Source: Wurfbainia villosa
Taxonomy: Eukaryota; Streptophyta; Magnoliopsida; Zingiberales; Zingiberaceae
Reading direction: 5' to 3'
Assembly (NCBI GenBank): GCA_025175895.1
Contig: CM045996.1
Span: 109,729,179-109,793,178 of the forward strand
DNA length: 64,000 nucleotides
Shown here in pieces: positions 45,600 to 57,431 of the stretch. The first letter of the stretch is position 1. Each line of letters opens with the position of its first letter. Position numbers and translations under genes: made by a program. Under the pieces are notes generated by a model, which saw only the letters and a program-made list of their open reading frames with translations, searched no databases and was not told where the DNA came from.

Positions 45600-47740
45600 A
45601 TGGAGATGGTTAGATCGATGATGAGTTATTCTGAGTTGCCAGATTCATTCTGGGGGTATGCGCTGGATACGACAATGTATATTCTGAACTTGGTTCCATC
45701 TAAATCAGTGCCTTCTACCCCTGTAGAATTGTGGACTGGGCGAAATCCTAGTCTGAGACATATTCGGATATGGGGGAGTCCAACACATATGCTGAAGGCT
45801 GATACTGGTAAGTTGGAACCTCGTACAGAAGTATGCATGTTCGTGGGCTACCCTAAAGGAACGAAAGGTGGTTTGTTTTATAATCCTAGAGATCAGAGGG
45901 TGATCGTTAGTACGAATGCCCGATTTCTAGAGGAAGACTATGTGATGAACCACAAGCCCAAGATTAGGATTGTTTTGGAGGAATTAAGAGGGGAAGTCGC
46001 TACTTCAGTACCATCGGTACAAGAGGATATACCACAAGTCACTGCACCGTGTGTCACAGAGGATACACAGGTGATACCTCGATGTAGTGGGAGGGTTGTT
46101 AGACAACCTGATAGATTCATGTTCTTGGGAGAATCTTCTGATTTGGTCCTTGGCGAACATGAACCTGATCCCTGGACATATGACGAGGCACTCCAAGATA
46201 GAGATGCGGTATCTTGGCAAAGAGCGATGAATTCAGAGATACAATCTATGGATTCTAATCATGTCTGGGAGCTAGTAGAACCACCCGATGGTGTGAAAGC
46301 CATTGGATGCAAGTGGATCTACAAGATAAAGAGAGGAGTAAACAGGAAGGTTGAGACCTTCAAAGCTAGGCTTGTTGTGAAAGGGTATACTCGGAAAAAG
46401 GGTATCGATTATGAGGATACCTTTTCACCGTTAGCTATGCTTAAGTCTATTCAGATTCTCTTATCTATAGCTGCTCATATGGATTATGAGATTTGTCAGA
46501 TGGATGTCAAGATAGCTTTCCTTAACGGAAGTCTTGAGGAGAACATCTATATGCAGCAACCAGAGGGATTCATTGCTAAAGGCAAAGAGCATCTAGTGTG
46601 TAAGCTTAATCGGTCCATTTATGGATTGAAGCAAGCTTTGAGATCTTGGAACATCTGTTTTGATGAGGTAATCCAGTCATATTGATTTATTCAAAATCCG
46701 GATGAGCCATGTGTATTCAAAAGATGTGACGAAAACGTAGTGGTATTTCTTATACTATACGTAGATGACATTTTGTTAGTTGGCAACAATATCAAAGTGT
46801 TATCAGACGTAAGAGTATGGTTGACCAAACAGTTTGACATGAAGGACTTGGGAGAAGTGGGACACATCCTTGGGATCAAAGTTATAAGGGATCGCAAGAA
46901 AAGGATGTTGTGCTTACCTCAAGCTTCATACATAGACACGGTCCTAGCTCGTTTTAGCATGCAGAACTCCAAGAAAGGTTTTCTACCTTTTAGGCATGGA
47001 GTACCTTTATCTAAAGAGATGTGTCCCAAAACATCAAAGGAGATAGAGGAGATGAAGGCGGTTCCTTATGCTTCGGCAGTAGGAAGCCTCATGTATGCTA
47101 TGCTATGTACGAGACCAGATATCTACTTTGCCGTGGGCATGGTTAGCAGATATCAGAGTAATCCTAGACAGGGACATTGGACTGCGGTAAAGCATATATT
47201 GAAGTACCTGAGAAGGACTAGGGATTATAAGCAGGTTTACCGAACAGATCAATTAGTCCCTGTTGGTTACATGGATTCTGATTTCCAATCAGATAGGGAC
47301 AACAGTAAGTCTACCTCGGGGTTTGTGTTTACTTTTGGAGGTGGAGCCATAGTATGAAGGAGTGTCAAGCAGAAATGCATGGCGGACTCTACCATGGAAG
47401 CTGAGTATGTGACAGCCTCTGAGGCAGCCAAGGAAGCTGTATGGCTCAGGAACTTCTTGATGGACTTGGATGTGATTCATGGTTTGCCCAGAACTATCAC
47501 AATTTATTGTGATAATAGTGGTGCAGTTGCAAACTCGAAGGAACCACGAGCCCATAAGGCGAGTAAACACATAGAGCGCAAGTACCACCTGATACGAGAA
47601 ATCGTAAAGGAGGTAGAAGTTGCTGTCGCCTAGATTGCATCAGAGGATGACCTGGTAGACCCTTTCACTAAGGCCGTTCTAGGAAGAGCTTTGATATGCA
47701 TGTGGAGAGAAGGGGAATCAGATGTATGGCAGAATGAGGA
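45600..47740 (+). pseudogene. pol: integrase C-terminus, reverse transcriptase and RNase H of H
   Basis: 45600-46685 is open for 361 codons: MVRSMMSYSELPDSFWGYAL, ELWTGRNPSLRHIRIWGSP, FVGYPKGTKGGLFYNP, FLEEDYVMNHKP, RT with IGCKWIYKIKRG, GIDYEDTFSPLAMLKSIQIL, MDVKIAFLNGSLEENIYMQQ, LNRSIYGLKQALRSWNI. A stop at 46683-46685 replaces Gly after QSY. 46740-47357 carries YVDD at 46758-46769 and RNase H SDFQSDRDNSKSTSGFVFT, then a stop in place of Trp; 47379-47633 has ADSTMEAEYVTASEA, IYCDNSGAVANSKE and ERKYHLIREIV, then a stop and a frameshift near the end (DPFTKAV). Confidence 0.88.
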
Positions 47741-47761
47741 CAACATAGTCTTTTAGTATAT

Positions 47762-47770
47762 GTGGGAGAT
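47762..47770 (+). promoter_or_regulatory. polypurine tract of element H
   Basis: GTGGGAGAT adjoining the 3' LTR start at 47771. Confidence 0.85.
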
Positions 47771-49768
47771 TGTTGGGATGTATACTGAAAGCCTAGCTTT
47801 TTTGTATGAACATTTCTCCTATTTTGAAATAAGAATCACATGATCATTGTTTGCACTTTATATTTATTATATGTGTGCATATTGTCTAATATTTTACATT
47901 GTAGATAACATGGTGCTTGGTGTGGCACAGAAGATTATGTTATCAGTCCCTTGTAGAATATAAGAAGAGGCTCACAACCAAGATAGTTTTGGACAAACCA
48001 TTGGCATGGTTGTAGCGTAGCTTGGTATTATTTTGTCATGAACATAGAGTTACACTAGTACACTTAGGTGTATTGAGCAGGACCGACATAGAGGTGATTC
48101 AATTTATTGCTGACTACATAATTGAATCGGACCTCGGATATTATGTTGTACATGCTCTTAATCCCGATATAATAACGGGCACATGTACTTAGTATTTATT
48201 TCTTTGATTTACCAAAGGGTGAGATTTCTATGGATTAAATCAATATGCCCGGTAAGTTAGAAAATGATATTATTTACATGGTGTGTCGTTGAGTATAGGA
48301 GGAAACCGTACTATATATTAGGTTGATGATGTCCCCTTGAGGAGCTCATAAGGTTCATCATGTAAACCCTGCAGGTTGACTTAGTCAACATGATGATAAG
48401 GTTGAGTGGTACTACTCGAGGAGTTAGATGTTAATTGATTGATGGTCAGTAAATCAATCAATTGACGGACATTCGATATCTTAAACACGGGGAGATGGAT
48501 GTACAAATAATATATGGAGCCCATATTAATTTATGGGGTTGGTGAGGTAATTCAATGATGATCCTCTAGTGGAATGGAACATCATTGATGGATCAAGTTT
48601 GTGTGGTTCCGATCCATCGGGTGGCCAAGATCCAACTCCTCCTCATGGTCCCTATCGTAGCCTAATATAATCCTCATGAAGCTCTAGATCTAAAGGATGA
48701 AATCCTAGAACCGACGGTTGGGATGAAACCCTAGATCCGACGGTTGGGATGAAACCCTAGATCCGACGGTTGGGATGAAACCCTCGATCCGACGGTTGGG
48801 ATGAAACCCTAGATCCGATGGTGGAGACTAAGTCTCTAGATCTGACGGTGGAGATTAAACCAAGGATTATCCCTAACTCTATAAAAGGGTGGCTTAGGGT
48901 GGGCGGCAAAGGAAGATGTTGGTTGGTTTTGGAGATTAGGGTTTTGCCTATCAATAGCTTGGGCGGCAAGAAACCCTAAGGAGGAAGCCCTAATTAGATT
49001 AGGGTTTGGCTCTTTGGTTAGGCGGCTAGGGTTTGCAAGGAAGAGTGGGCGGCAACTATTAGAGAAGATCTCTTCTTCTTCCTAGGGGGTGGCCGGCTTC
49101 TAGATCTCTTCCCTCTTCCTTGGTCGGTGCTCGATCTATTCCTCTTCTCCTCTTCTTTTCCTCTTGGCCGGCGGCACAAAGGAGCTAGGGATTGTTCCCT
49201 TGTTCGGTTCCTTGGTTGTTTCCATTTTGTTCTCTCCATTCTTGGGGCCGGCGGCATCAATCCTTTATGGATTGGTGTTTGGCTCAAGCAAGAAGGGAAG
49301 GAGAGTTCTTCTTTCTTTCGATTGAAGAAGATCTAGGAAGCTTCAACTTGTGGAGGATCTTCGCCCACACAAAGTCTACAAGGAGGTTAGGACATACGGT
49401 AGAAGATCGAGAGGTATAAAAGTTTTACAACTTTTATTATTGATCTTTGCATGTTCTTATTATTATGTTCCTTATCTTAGTATGTGTTGATTATACTAGT
49501 TTACATTTGTATGTATTTGTATAATCATGGACCCCGAAGATAAACACAAAAACCGGCGATCCGTCCGTCGTCTCTTCCGCGGCTAACCGACTAGAAGAGC
49601 TTGGTTGCTTGAACAAATAGTTTGTTCAAGTGATCGCTCAAGTCGTTAGCACGACGACGAATTAGTTGAGCTTAGGAAACTCATCCCATCCGGATTAGTT
49701 TTCATTAGTGAAAATTTTAATCCGGGGACATGGGAGCCAATGAGCCTCCGAGAAGTAAATTCCCTACA
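47771..49768 (+). repeat. 3' LTR of element H
   Basis: 1998 bp, TGTTGGGATGTATAC to AATTCCCTACA. It differs from the 5' LTR mainly by having five instead of seven 26-bp units (48695-48830), which accounts for nearly all of the 55-base length difference. A TATA box lies at 48880-48886. Confidence 0.93.
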
Positions 49769-49773
49769 GGAAC
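49769..49773. repeat. target-site duplication GGAAC (H insertion), right copy
   Basis: GGAAC directly after the H 3' LTR; the host LTR of F resumes in register with CGGCCAAAACC. Confidence 0.93.
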
Positions 49774-51003
49774 CGGCCAAAACCTTAGGAAGAAGAAGAA
49801 ACACCTCCTTGAGTTGCTGCCCACCCATAGCTCCCAAAACCCTAGCCACCCAAACCTAATCCTAAACCAACTAGGATACCTAGCCTCCAAAGGAAGCAAA
49901 CCCTAATCCCCTTAAGCCATGCTATTCTTGCTGCCCACTTCATGATCTATATTTATAGAGTTGGGCTCAAGCCATTATTTAATCTCCTCCATTGGTTCTA
50001 GGGATTTAATCTCAACCGTCGGATCTAGAGATTTAATCTCAACCGTCGGATCTAGAGATTTAATCTCTACCTTTAGATCTAGAGTTTTGTTTTCATCCAT
50101 TGGATCTAAGCTTCATGAGGTGTTAATAGGCTACATTAGGGACCATGAGGAGGAGTTGGATCTTGGCCACCCATGGATCAAGCCCACATAAAGTCCGATC
50201 CACTAATGATGATCCAATCCACTAAAGGATCATCATTGATCTACCTCACCAACCCCCATATGATAATATGGGCTCCATATATTATTTGTACATTTTCTCT
50301 CCGTGTTTAAGATCTCGAATGTCCGTCGATTAATTAATTTACTGACCATTAATTAATCAACATCTAACTCCTTGAGTAGTACCACTCAACCTTTTCATCA
50401 TGTCGGACCAAGTCCACCTACAGGGTTTACATGATGAACTTTATGAGCTCCTCAAGGAGACATCATCATCCTAATATATAGGACACGGTTTCCTCCTATA
50501 ATCAATGATACACCATATAAATAATAACATCTTCCAACTTACCGAGCCTATCGATTTAATCTATAAATCTCGCCCATTGGTAAATCAAAGAGATGAGTAC
50601 TAAGTATATGTGCCCATTATTATATTGGGATTAAGAGTATGTACAATATAATATCTGAGGTCCGATTCGATTATGTAGTCAGCAATAAATTGAATCACCT
50701 CTAAGTCGGTCCTGCTCAATACACACAAAGTGCACTAGTGTGATTCTATGGTCAAGACAAACCAATACCAAATCACACTACAACCATTATGATGGTTTGT
50801 CCAAAGCCATCTCGGTTGTGAGCCTTTACTTATACTTTTCAAGGAATAACATGATCTCCGTGTGACACACACCATGTTATCTACAATGTAATGTATTATA
50901 CAATTTTCCATAACCATAAATATGCAAACAATGATCATGTGATTCTTATTTCAAAATAAAGATGTTCATACAAAAGATAGACTTTTCAGTATACATCCCT
51001 ATA

Positions 51004-51012
51004 ATCTCCCAC
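51004..51012 (-). promoter_or_regulatory. polypurine tract of element F
   Basis: Minus-strand GTGGGAGAT next to the inner end of the F 3' LTR. Confidence 0.75.
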
Positions 51013-51141
51013 TTATACTAAAAGACTATGCTGTCCTCATACTGCCATACATCTGATTCCCCTTCCCTCCACATGCCTATCAAAACTCTCGCTAGAAGGG
51101 CCTTAGTGAAAAGGGTCTACCAGGTCATCCTTTGATGCAAT

Positions 51142-52622
51142 CTAGGCGACAGTAACTTCTACCTCATTTATGATTTCCCGTATTAGGTGGTACTTGCGCT
51201 CTATGTGTTTACTTGCCTTATGAGCTCGTGTTTCCTTCGAGTTTGCAACTGCACCATTATTATCACAATAAATTGAGATAGTTCTTGGCAAACCAAGAAT
51301 CACATCCAAGTCCATCAAGAAGTTCCTGAGCCACACAACTTCTTTGGCTGCCTCAGAGGATGCCACATACTCAGCTTCCATGGTGGAGTCCGCCACATTT
51401 CTACCTTGACACTCCTCCATACAATGGCTCCACCTCCCAAAGTAAACACAAAACTTGAGGTAGACTTCATGTTATCCCTATCTGATTGGAAGTCGGAATC
51501 TGTGTAACCCATAGGGAGTAATTTGTTTGCCCGGTAACTAGCATATAATCCCTAGTCCTTCTCAGGTACTTCAATATATGCTTTACCGTAGTCCAATGTC
51601 CCTATCCTGGATTACTCTGATATCTACTGACCATGCCCACGGTATAGCAGATATCTGGTCTTGTACATAGCTTTGCATACATGAGGCTTCCTACCATTGA
51701 AGCATAAGGAACTGCCTTCATTTCCTCTATCTCCTCAGATGTTCTAGGACACATCTCCTTAGATAAAGGAACTCCATGCCTGAAAGGTAGAAAACCTTTC
51801 TTGGAGTTCTGCATGCTAAACCGATCCATAATCATGTCTATGTATGAAGCTTGGGATAAGCACAATATCCTTTTCCTGCGATCCCTTGATCCCAAGGATG
51901 TGTCCCAACTCTCCCAAGTCCTTCATATCAAACTGTTTGGACAACCATACCCTTACGCCCGAAAACACTTTGATATTGTTGCCAATCACCAAAATGTTAT
52001 CTACGTATAGTACAAGAAATACCACTACGTTTCCGTCACATCTCTTGTATACACAAGACTCATCCGGACTTTGAATAAATCCATAAGACTGGATCACCTC
52101 ATCAAAGCGGATGTTCCAAGACCTCGAAGCTTGTTTCAATCCATAAATGGACCGATTAAGCTTACATACAAGATGCTCTTTGCCTTTAGCAATGAATCCC
52201 TCTGGTTGCTTCATATAGATGTTTTCCTCAAGACTTCCATTAAAGAAAGCTGTTTTGACATCCATCTGTCACACCTCATAATCCATATGAGCTGCTATGC
52301 ATAAGAGAATCTGGATAGACTTAAGCATGACTACCGGCGAAAAGGTCTCCTCATAATCGATACCCTCTTTCTGAGTATACCCCTTCGCAACAAGCCTCGC
52401 TTTGAAGGTCTCAACCTTCCCATCTATTCCTCTCTTTCTCTTGTAGATCCACTTGCATCCAATGGTTTTTACACCATCGGGTGGTTCTACTAGCTCCCAG
52501 ACCTGATTTGAATCCATAGATTCAATCTCATTATTCATTGCACTTTGCCAAGATACTGCATCTTTATCTTGGATTGCCTCGTCATATGTCCAGGGATCAG
52601 GTTCATGTTTGCCAGGGACCAA
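51142..52622 (-). pseudogene. pol: reverse transcriptase and RNase H of element F
   Basis: Read from 52622 down: VWELVEPPDGVKTIGCKWIYK, EGIDYEETFSPVVMLKS, a stop in place of Trp before QMDVKTAFF, NGSLEENIYMKQPEGF, LNRSIYGLKQASRSWNIRF, and the RT signature at 51996-52007 that reads YVDN, so the second catalytic Asp is changed to Asn. A frameshift follows near 51850 (LGIKGS). Then come FSMQNSKKGFLPFRHGVPL, YAKLCTRPDICYTVGM, further frameshifts near 51600-51500, STSSFVFTLGGGAIVWRS, and the RNase H end with ADSTMEAEYVASSEA, YCDNNGAVANSKE, ERKYHLIREI. The copy is clearly inactive. Confidence 0.86.
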
Positions 52623-52623
52623 A

Positions 52624-53760
52624 TCAGATGAATCTATCAGGCTGTCTCACAACCCTCCCACTATGACGAGGTATCACCTGTGTATCCTTTGTGACACGCG
52701 GTGCAGTGACATGTGGTATATCCTCTTTTAATTCCACCAGAACAATTTTACTCTTGGGCTTGTGGCTCATCACATAGTCTTCCTCTAGAAATCTGGCGTT
52801 CGTGCTAACGATCACCATCTGATATCTAGGACTATAAAACAAACCACCTTTCATTCCTCTAGGATAGCCAACGAACAATCATAAGAATGTACGAGGTTCC
52901 AAATTACCAGATTCGCCTTCACATAGACATGTGGACTCCCCATATCTGAATATGTCTTAGACTAGGCTTTCACCCAGTCCACAATTCTGTGGGAGTAGAA
53001 GACACTGATTTAGATGGAACCAAGTTCAGAATGTACACTGCCGTATCTAGAGCATATCCCCAGAACAAATCTGGAAAGTCAGAATAACTCATCATCGATC
53101 TAACCATCTCAATAAGAGTCCTATTCCTTCGCTCTGCTACACCATTCTACGTGCTGTGCGATTGTTCCTAAACTCTCCCAAGAGGTACTCTCCACCACGA
53201 TCGGATCGTAGTGTCATCCATATCTTGAATAATCGTCTATGAAAGAGATGAAATATTCAAGACCACCTCTTGCCCTGGATAGTCATAGGACCATCTGAAT
53301 CAGAATGAACCAATTCTAACACATCTTTGGCTCTATACCCTTGGCCTTAAAAGGCCTCTTGGTCATCTTACCCTCCAAGCAAGATTCACGAGGTTGGGAG
53401 ATCCTCCACCACTAATGAACCCAAGGTCCATCACTATCAACCTTTGAATTACTTAGGTTAAAATGACTCCTAAGATGCCAAAGATATGTTTGGTTCATCT
53501 TTGAAGGTTCTTTTCTCTTATTGGAATTAGAAGATGAGTTATAAACTTTAATTTGCATCTTGGGAGGTTTTGGTTCAAGTTTATACAAATTTCCTATCAA
53601 TGTACCTGAACAGATATTCTCCCTATTCCTTTTTATAACAACTCTGTCATTAAAAGAAATAGAATATCCATCCATAAACAATTTAGAAATTGAAATAAAA
53701 TTCTTTCTAAATAAAGGTATATAAAGGGAATTTTCTAGAACCAAAGTTTTATTTTTCTAA
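52624..53760 (-). pseudogene. pol: protease, pre-integrase and integrase of element F, heavily decayed
   Basis: Recognisable islands: NKVLVLENSLYIPLFRKNFI and FMDGYSISFNDRVVIKRNRE (53412-53744), the pre-integrase MNQTYLWHL with frameshift after LRSHFN, integrase core text in several frames between 52900 and 53400, and the integrase tail FVGYPRGMKGGLFYSP, ARFLEEDYVMSHKPKSKIVL (52624-52878). The intact CTCTAGGATAGCCAACG at about 52857 is the uninterrupted counterpart of the F insertion site in G. No continuous catalytic core remains. Confidence 0.78.
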
Positions 53761-53841
53761 AAGATAAATAAAACTTCTCCCACTGCAATAGTCGCCACCT
53801 TCGTGGCATTTGCCCAAGTAAATGGTAATCTCCCTTTTAGC

Positions 53842-54285
53842 TCATCGTCGAGTTTCCTGGAACCCCTGCAAAGTATTGCAGACATGATCAAAGACTCCTG
53901 TATCTACACACCAGGAGTCAGTAGATAACATCGCTAACCATGTTTCAACGACTAGACCAAAGGGTATACCTTTGTTCTGTTTCGGATTGGGATAGTCCTT
54001 CCAATGTCCATCCTGCTTGCAAGTGAAGTACTTGCCTTTCGGCTTCTTCACTCCTCCCTGAGATCCTCCCACCACCTTTGCTCCACCTTGTTTCTCCTTC
54101 TTCTTGCCTTTTGGCTTAGAAGTAGAAACCTTTTTGAGCAACCATGGCTTGAGGACACTCTTCGAAGAGTGCATACTTGTACTCCTTAGAAGATAAGACA
54201 ATATCTTGATTCTTTTCCAATCAACATTATTTGGGTACAGTAAGTTTATTTCCTTAAGTATCATAGTAAGTGGACTGAAAGTCAT
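53842..54285 (-). pseudogene. gag: shortened copia gag and protease start of element F
   Basis: The start ATG is at 54283-54285 (MTFSPLTMILKEINLLYPNN). After WKRIKIL the frame shifts and the whole capsid core present in G is missing up to KKVSTSKPKGKKKEKQGG. The zinc knuckle reads YFTCKQDGHWKDYPN, with Tyr replacing both the first and the last Cys. The protease start follows as WCVDTGVFDHVCN with DTG kept. At 147 codons it is about half the length of the gag of G. Confidence 0.83.
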
Positions 54286-55310
54286 TTTTGAAAATCCTAA
54301 GAATCACATAGATCATTACCGTAGATTTCAAAAAATTATTGATTCCTCAAACATTAAAATTTCAAAATCAACCAACACCTCAAAACACCGAGAATATCAT
54401 ATGCCACGATAGTGTGGATGTATACGAATTCTATATTTGTAAGAGGAGGTTTTACCCATTAATTTTACTATCTTGTCAACCTAACTTTTTGATAAGTAAA
54501 ATTAATAGTTGGTTTCTCTTTGGCCCTACAAATAAAAGCAGTGACTCCGATGGGGAGGATACTTATATTTGTATCTAAGTACTTCACCATTACCAGTACA
54601 AGGTAATTATCTCGGGTTATGTGCCTTACGATGGGGAAGTACACACGCTCCTTGATAATTCCCTATAATCATATTTGAGCTTGTGATCCGCAAACAAACT
54701 CATCCGACAGGGAGGAAGGCACTCAGAGCCGACGCGCAAGATTGCTTGCATCACATGTCAAATCGTAATGGAGGTCGTGGGAATTTATAAAAATTTCCCT
54801 CTCCCACTTAGTAATTTGAAATTGAGAAATTTTCCTAGCCTACGACATGCATATCAAACAAAAAGCAATAAATATGAAAAATAAATTATTTTCCAACTAT
54901 TATGGCTTTTGTCTTCAATATATGACTCCGTCGCATCGCCATCTCGTCCGCTCCTCCTCGCCATGTATGCAGCCATCCAGGAGATCGTAGAGACTAAAAC
55001 CTATTTTAATTTACATCCATCGATCCTATACTCACAGTGTACATGAAATCTAGATCAGTAAAATAAAATAAAGAGTGGATAAACAATGCCATATTTAATT
55101 TACAAAAACTAAATACTAGTCTCGTCAATCCTGAGGATTCAACAAAATAAATATTTACACACATACAATCATATGGCCATAATATTCGGATCTTATGCCT
55201 GCAAACCAAAGAGTTAAACTACGCATATCCTACTATTATCCAGCATATATAATATATGAAAAAGTGCATAAAAATTAACCGAATCCTAAACACACAAAAC
55301 CGGAAACCTT
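54286..55310 (-). other. untranslated leader of element F
   Basis: About 1 kb of noncoding leader, homologous to 43222-44269 (inverted) and 59462-60510. Several small deletions are visible against those copies. No gene seen. Confidence 0.65.
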
Positions 55311-55323
55311 GGCTCTGATATCA
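55311..55323 (-). promoter_or_regulatory. primer-binding site of element F
   Basis: Minus-strand TGATATCAGAGCC, one mismatch to the initiator tRNA-Met complement, five bases from the LTR. Confidence 0.75.
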
Positions 55324-55328
55324 ATTGA

Positions 55329-57426
55329 TGTTTTTTGCCCGGAAGCACTCCCACTAATTGTAGGGTTTTGCTTATCAGTGCGCCACTTCACCTCAGGCGA
55401 TCCCATCGATGTCCCAGTTAAAAAATTTAATCCTAGACAAAAGGGATTGCCCAAACAACTAAATCATCTTCGTGCTATTCGTTTAGAGAGGTCACTTGAA
55501 CAAACTAGTTGTTGGCGACCATCCTCTATTCTACGAGTAGCCGCGAATAGATGATGTCGGATTGCGGTTTTTGTGTTTATGCTCGGGATCCAAGTATTAT
55601 TTAGCCATATACAGATTTATATCATGCTCATAATTGAAAAACAAATACAAACATGTAACATATAAAAATTAGAGAATCGATATACCTCTCGATCTTCTAA
55701 TGTATGACCTTCCTCCTTTCAGACGTTGTGTGGGCGACGATCTACCAAAAGTCGAAGCTCCTAGAACGCAAATCTTCCTTCCTTGCTCTTCCAAAGAAAG
55801 AGGAAGAATAGAAACAAAGCTCTTCTCCTTCCTATGGCCAACCAACAAGCAACAAGGAGAATGCTTGCCGCCGGCCAACAAGGAGAAAGAGATAATGGTG
55901 GAAACCGGCCAAGACATCAAAGGAAAGCCCTATATCTTGTTTCCACCACCTAAGGAGAAGGAGAAGGGGTCTTTGGATGCCGGCCAAGGGCTGGGATAGG
56001 GCTGTGGGCGCCGACCACTAAAGGATAGGAAGAAGAAAACAAACTACTTCCTTATTTGGTGCCACCCAAGCCTCCTAAACCCTAAGCCTCCAAACCCTAA
56101 TCCTAGCTCTCCTTATGGCCGGCCATGGAAGTGGGGAAGAAGATTAGGATGATCACAAGCCAAGGTAAAGGGAAGATGGGAGGAACCGGCCAAAACCTTA
56201 GGAAGAAGAAGAAACACCTCCTTGAGTTGCCGCCCACCCATAGCTCCCAAAACCCTAGCCACCCAAACCTAATCCTAAACCAACTAGGATTCCTAACCTC
56301 CAAAGGAATCAAACCCTAATACCCTTAAGCCATGCTATTCTTGCCGCCCACTTCATGATATATATTTATAGAGTTGGGCTCAAGCCAAGATTTAATCTCC
56401 TCCATTGGTTCTCGGGATTTAATCTCAACCGTCGGATCTAGAGATTTAATCTCAACCGTCGGATCTAGAGATTTAATCTCTACCTTTGGATCTCGAGTTT
56501 TGTTTTCATCCATTGGATCTAAGCTTCATGAGGTGTTAATAGGCTACATTAGGGACCATGAGGAGGAGTTGGATCTTGGCCACCCATGGATCAAGCCCAC
56601 ATAAAGTCTGATCCACTAATGATGATCCAATCCACTAAAGGATCATCATTGATCTACCTCACCAACCCCCATATGAAAATATGGGTTCCATATATTATTT
56701 GTACATTTTCTCCCTGTGTTTAAGATCTCGAATGTCCGTCGATTAATTAATTTACTGACCATTAATTAATCAACATCTAACTCCTTGAGTAGTACCACTC
56801 AACCTTTTCATCATGCCGGACCAAGTCCACCTGCAGGGTTTACATGATGAACCTTATGATCTCCTCAAGTGGACTTCATCATCAATATATATAGGACACA
56901 ATTTCCTCCTATAATCAATGGCACACCATATAAATAATAACATCTCCCAACTTACCGAGCCTATCGATTTAATCTATAAATCTCACCCATTGGTAAATCA
57001 AAGAGATGAGTACTAAGTATATGTGCCCGTTATTATATCGGGATTAAGAGTATGTACAATATAATATCTGAGGTCCGATTCGATTATGTAGTCAGCAATA
57101 AATCGAATCACCTCTAAGTTGGTCCTGCTCAATACACACAAAGTGCACTAGTGTGATTCTATGGTCAAGACAAACCAATACCAAATCACACTACAACCAT
57201 TCCGATGGTTTGTCCAAAGCCATCTCGGTTGTAAGCCTTTACTTATACTTTACAAGAAGCCGATAACATGATCTCTCGTGTGACCCCACACACCATGTTA
57301 TCTACAATGTAATGTATTAGACAATTTTGCATAACCATATAAATATGCAAACAATGATCATGTGATTCTTATTTTAAAATAAAGATGTTCATATAAAAGA
57401 TTGACTTTTCAGTATACATCCCTACA
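55329..57426 (-). repeat. 5' LTR of element F
   Basis: 2098 bp, TGTTTTTTGCCCGG to ATACATCCCTACA on the plus strand. It is uninterrupted and therefore shows the empty site for H (GGAGGAACCGGCC near 56180). The ATCCGACGG repeats lie at 56420-56490 and a minus-strand TATA-like TATAAATA near 56363-56370. Confidence 0.9.
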
Positions 57427-57431
57427 ATAGC
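57427..57431. repeat. target-site duplication ATAGC (F insertion), right copy
   Basis: ATAGC directly after the F 5' LTR, matching 40246-40250; the integrase sequence of G continues from here. Confidence 0.88.

Larger units (their letters stand above)
41154..49768 (+). mobile_element. Copia element H, structurally complete, innermost insertion
   Basis: An 8615-bp plus-strand Ty1/copia element with both LTRs, PBS, PPT and a perfect GGAAC target duplication. It is the only element complete from end to end in the window, yet its gag has large internal deletions and pol has several stops. In a 170-base stretch near the LTR starts I count about five differences between its two LTRs, so it is not brand new. 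It interrupts the 3' LTR of F. Confidence 0.93.
40251..51003 (-). repeat. 3' LTR of element F, split by element H
   Basis: Occupies 40251-41153 and 49774-51003 (about 2.13 kb), matching the F 5' LTR (2098 bp) block by block; the joint AGATGGGAGGAACCGGCC is seen intact in the 5' LTR near 56175-56191. The outer end starts TGAAGGGTTTTGCCCGG where the 5' LTR has TGTTTTTTGCCCGG, and the inner end reads CCCTATA instead of CCCTACA. Confidence 0.88.
40251..57426 (-). mobile_element. Copia element F, inserted in G and interrupted by H
   Basis: Minus-strand copia related to G. Read right to left: 5' LTR (55329-57426), PBS, leader, shortened gag, protease, integrase, RT, RNase H (51142), PPT, 3' LTR (49774-51003 joined to 40251-41153). 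It is bounded by ATAGC duplications. Without H it is about 8.6 kb. It is more decayed than H. Confidence 0.88.
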
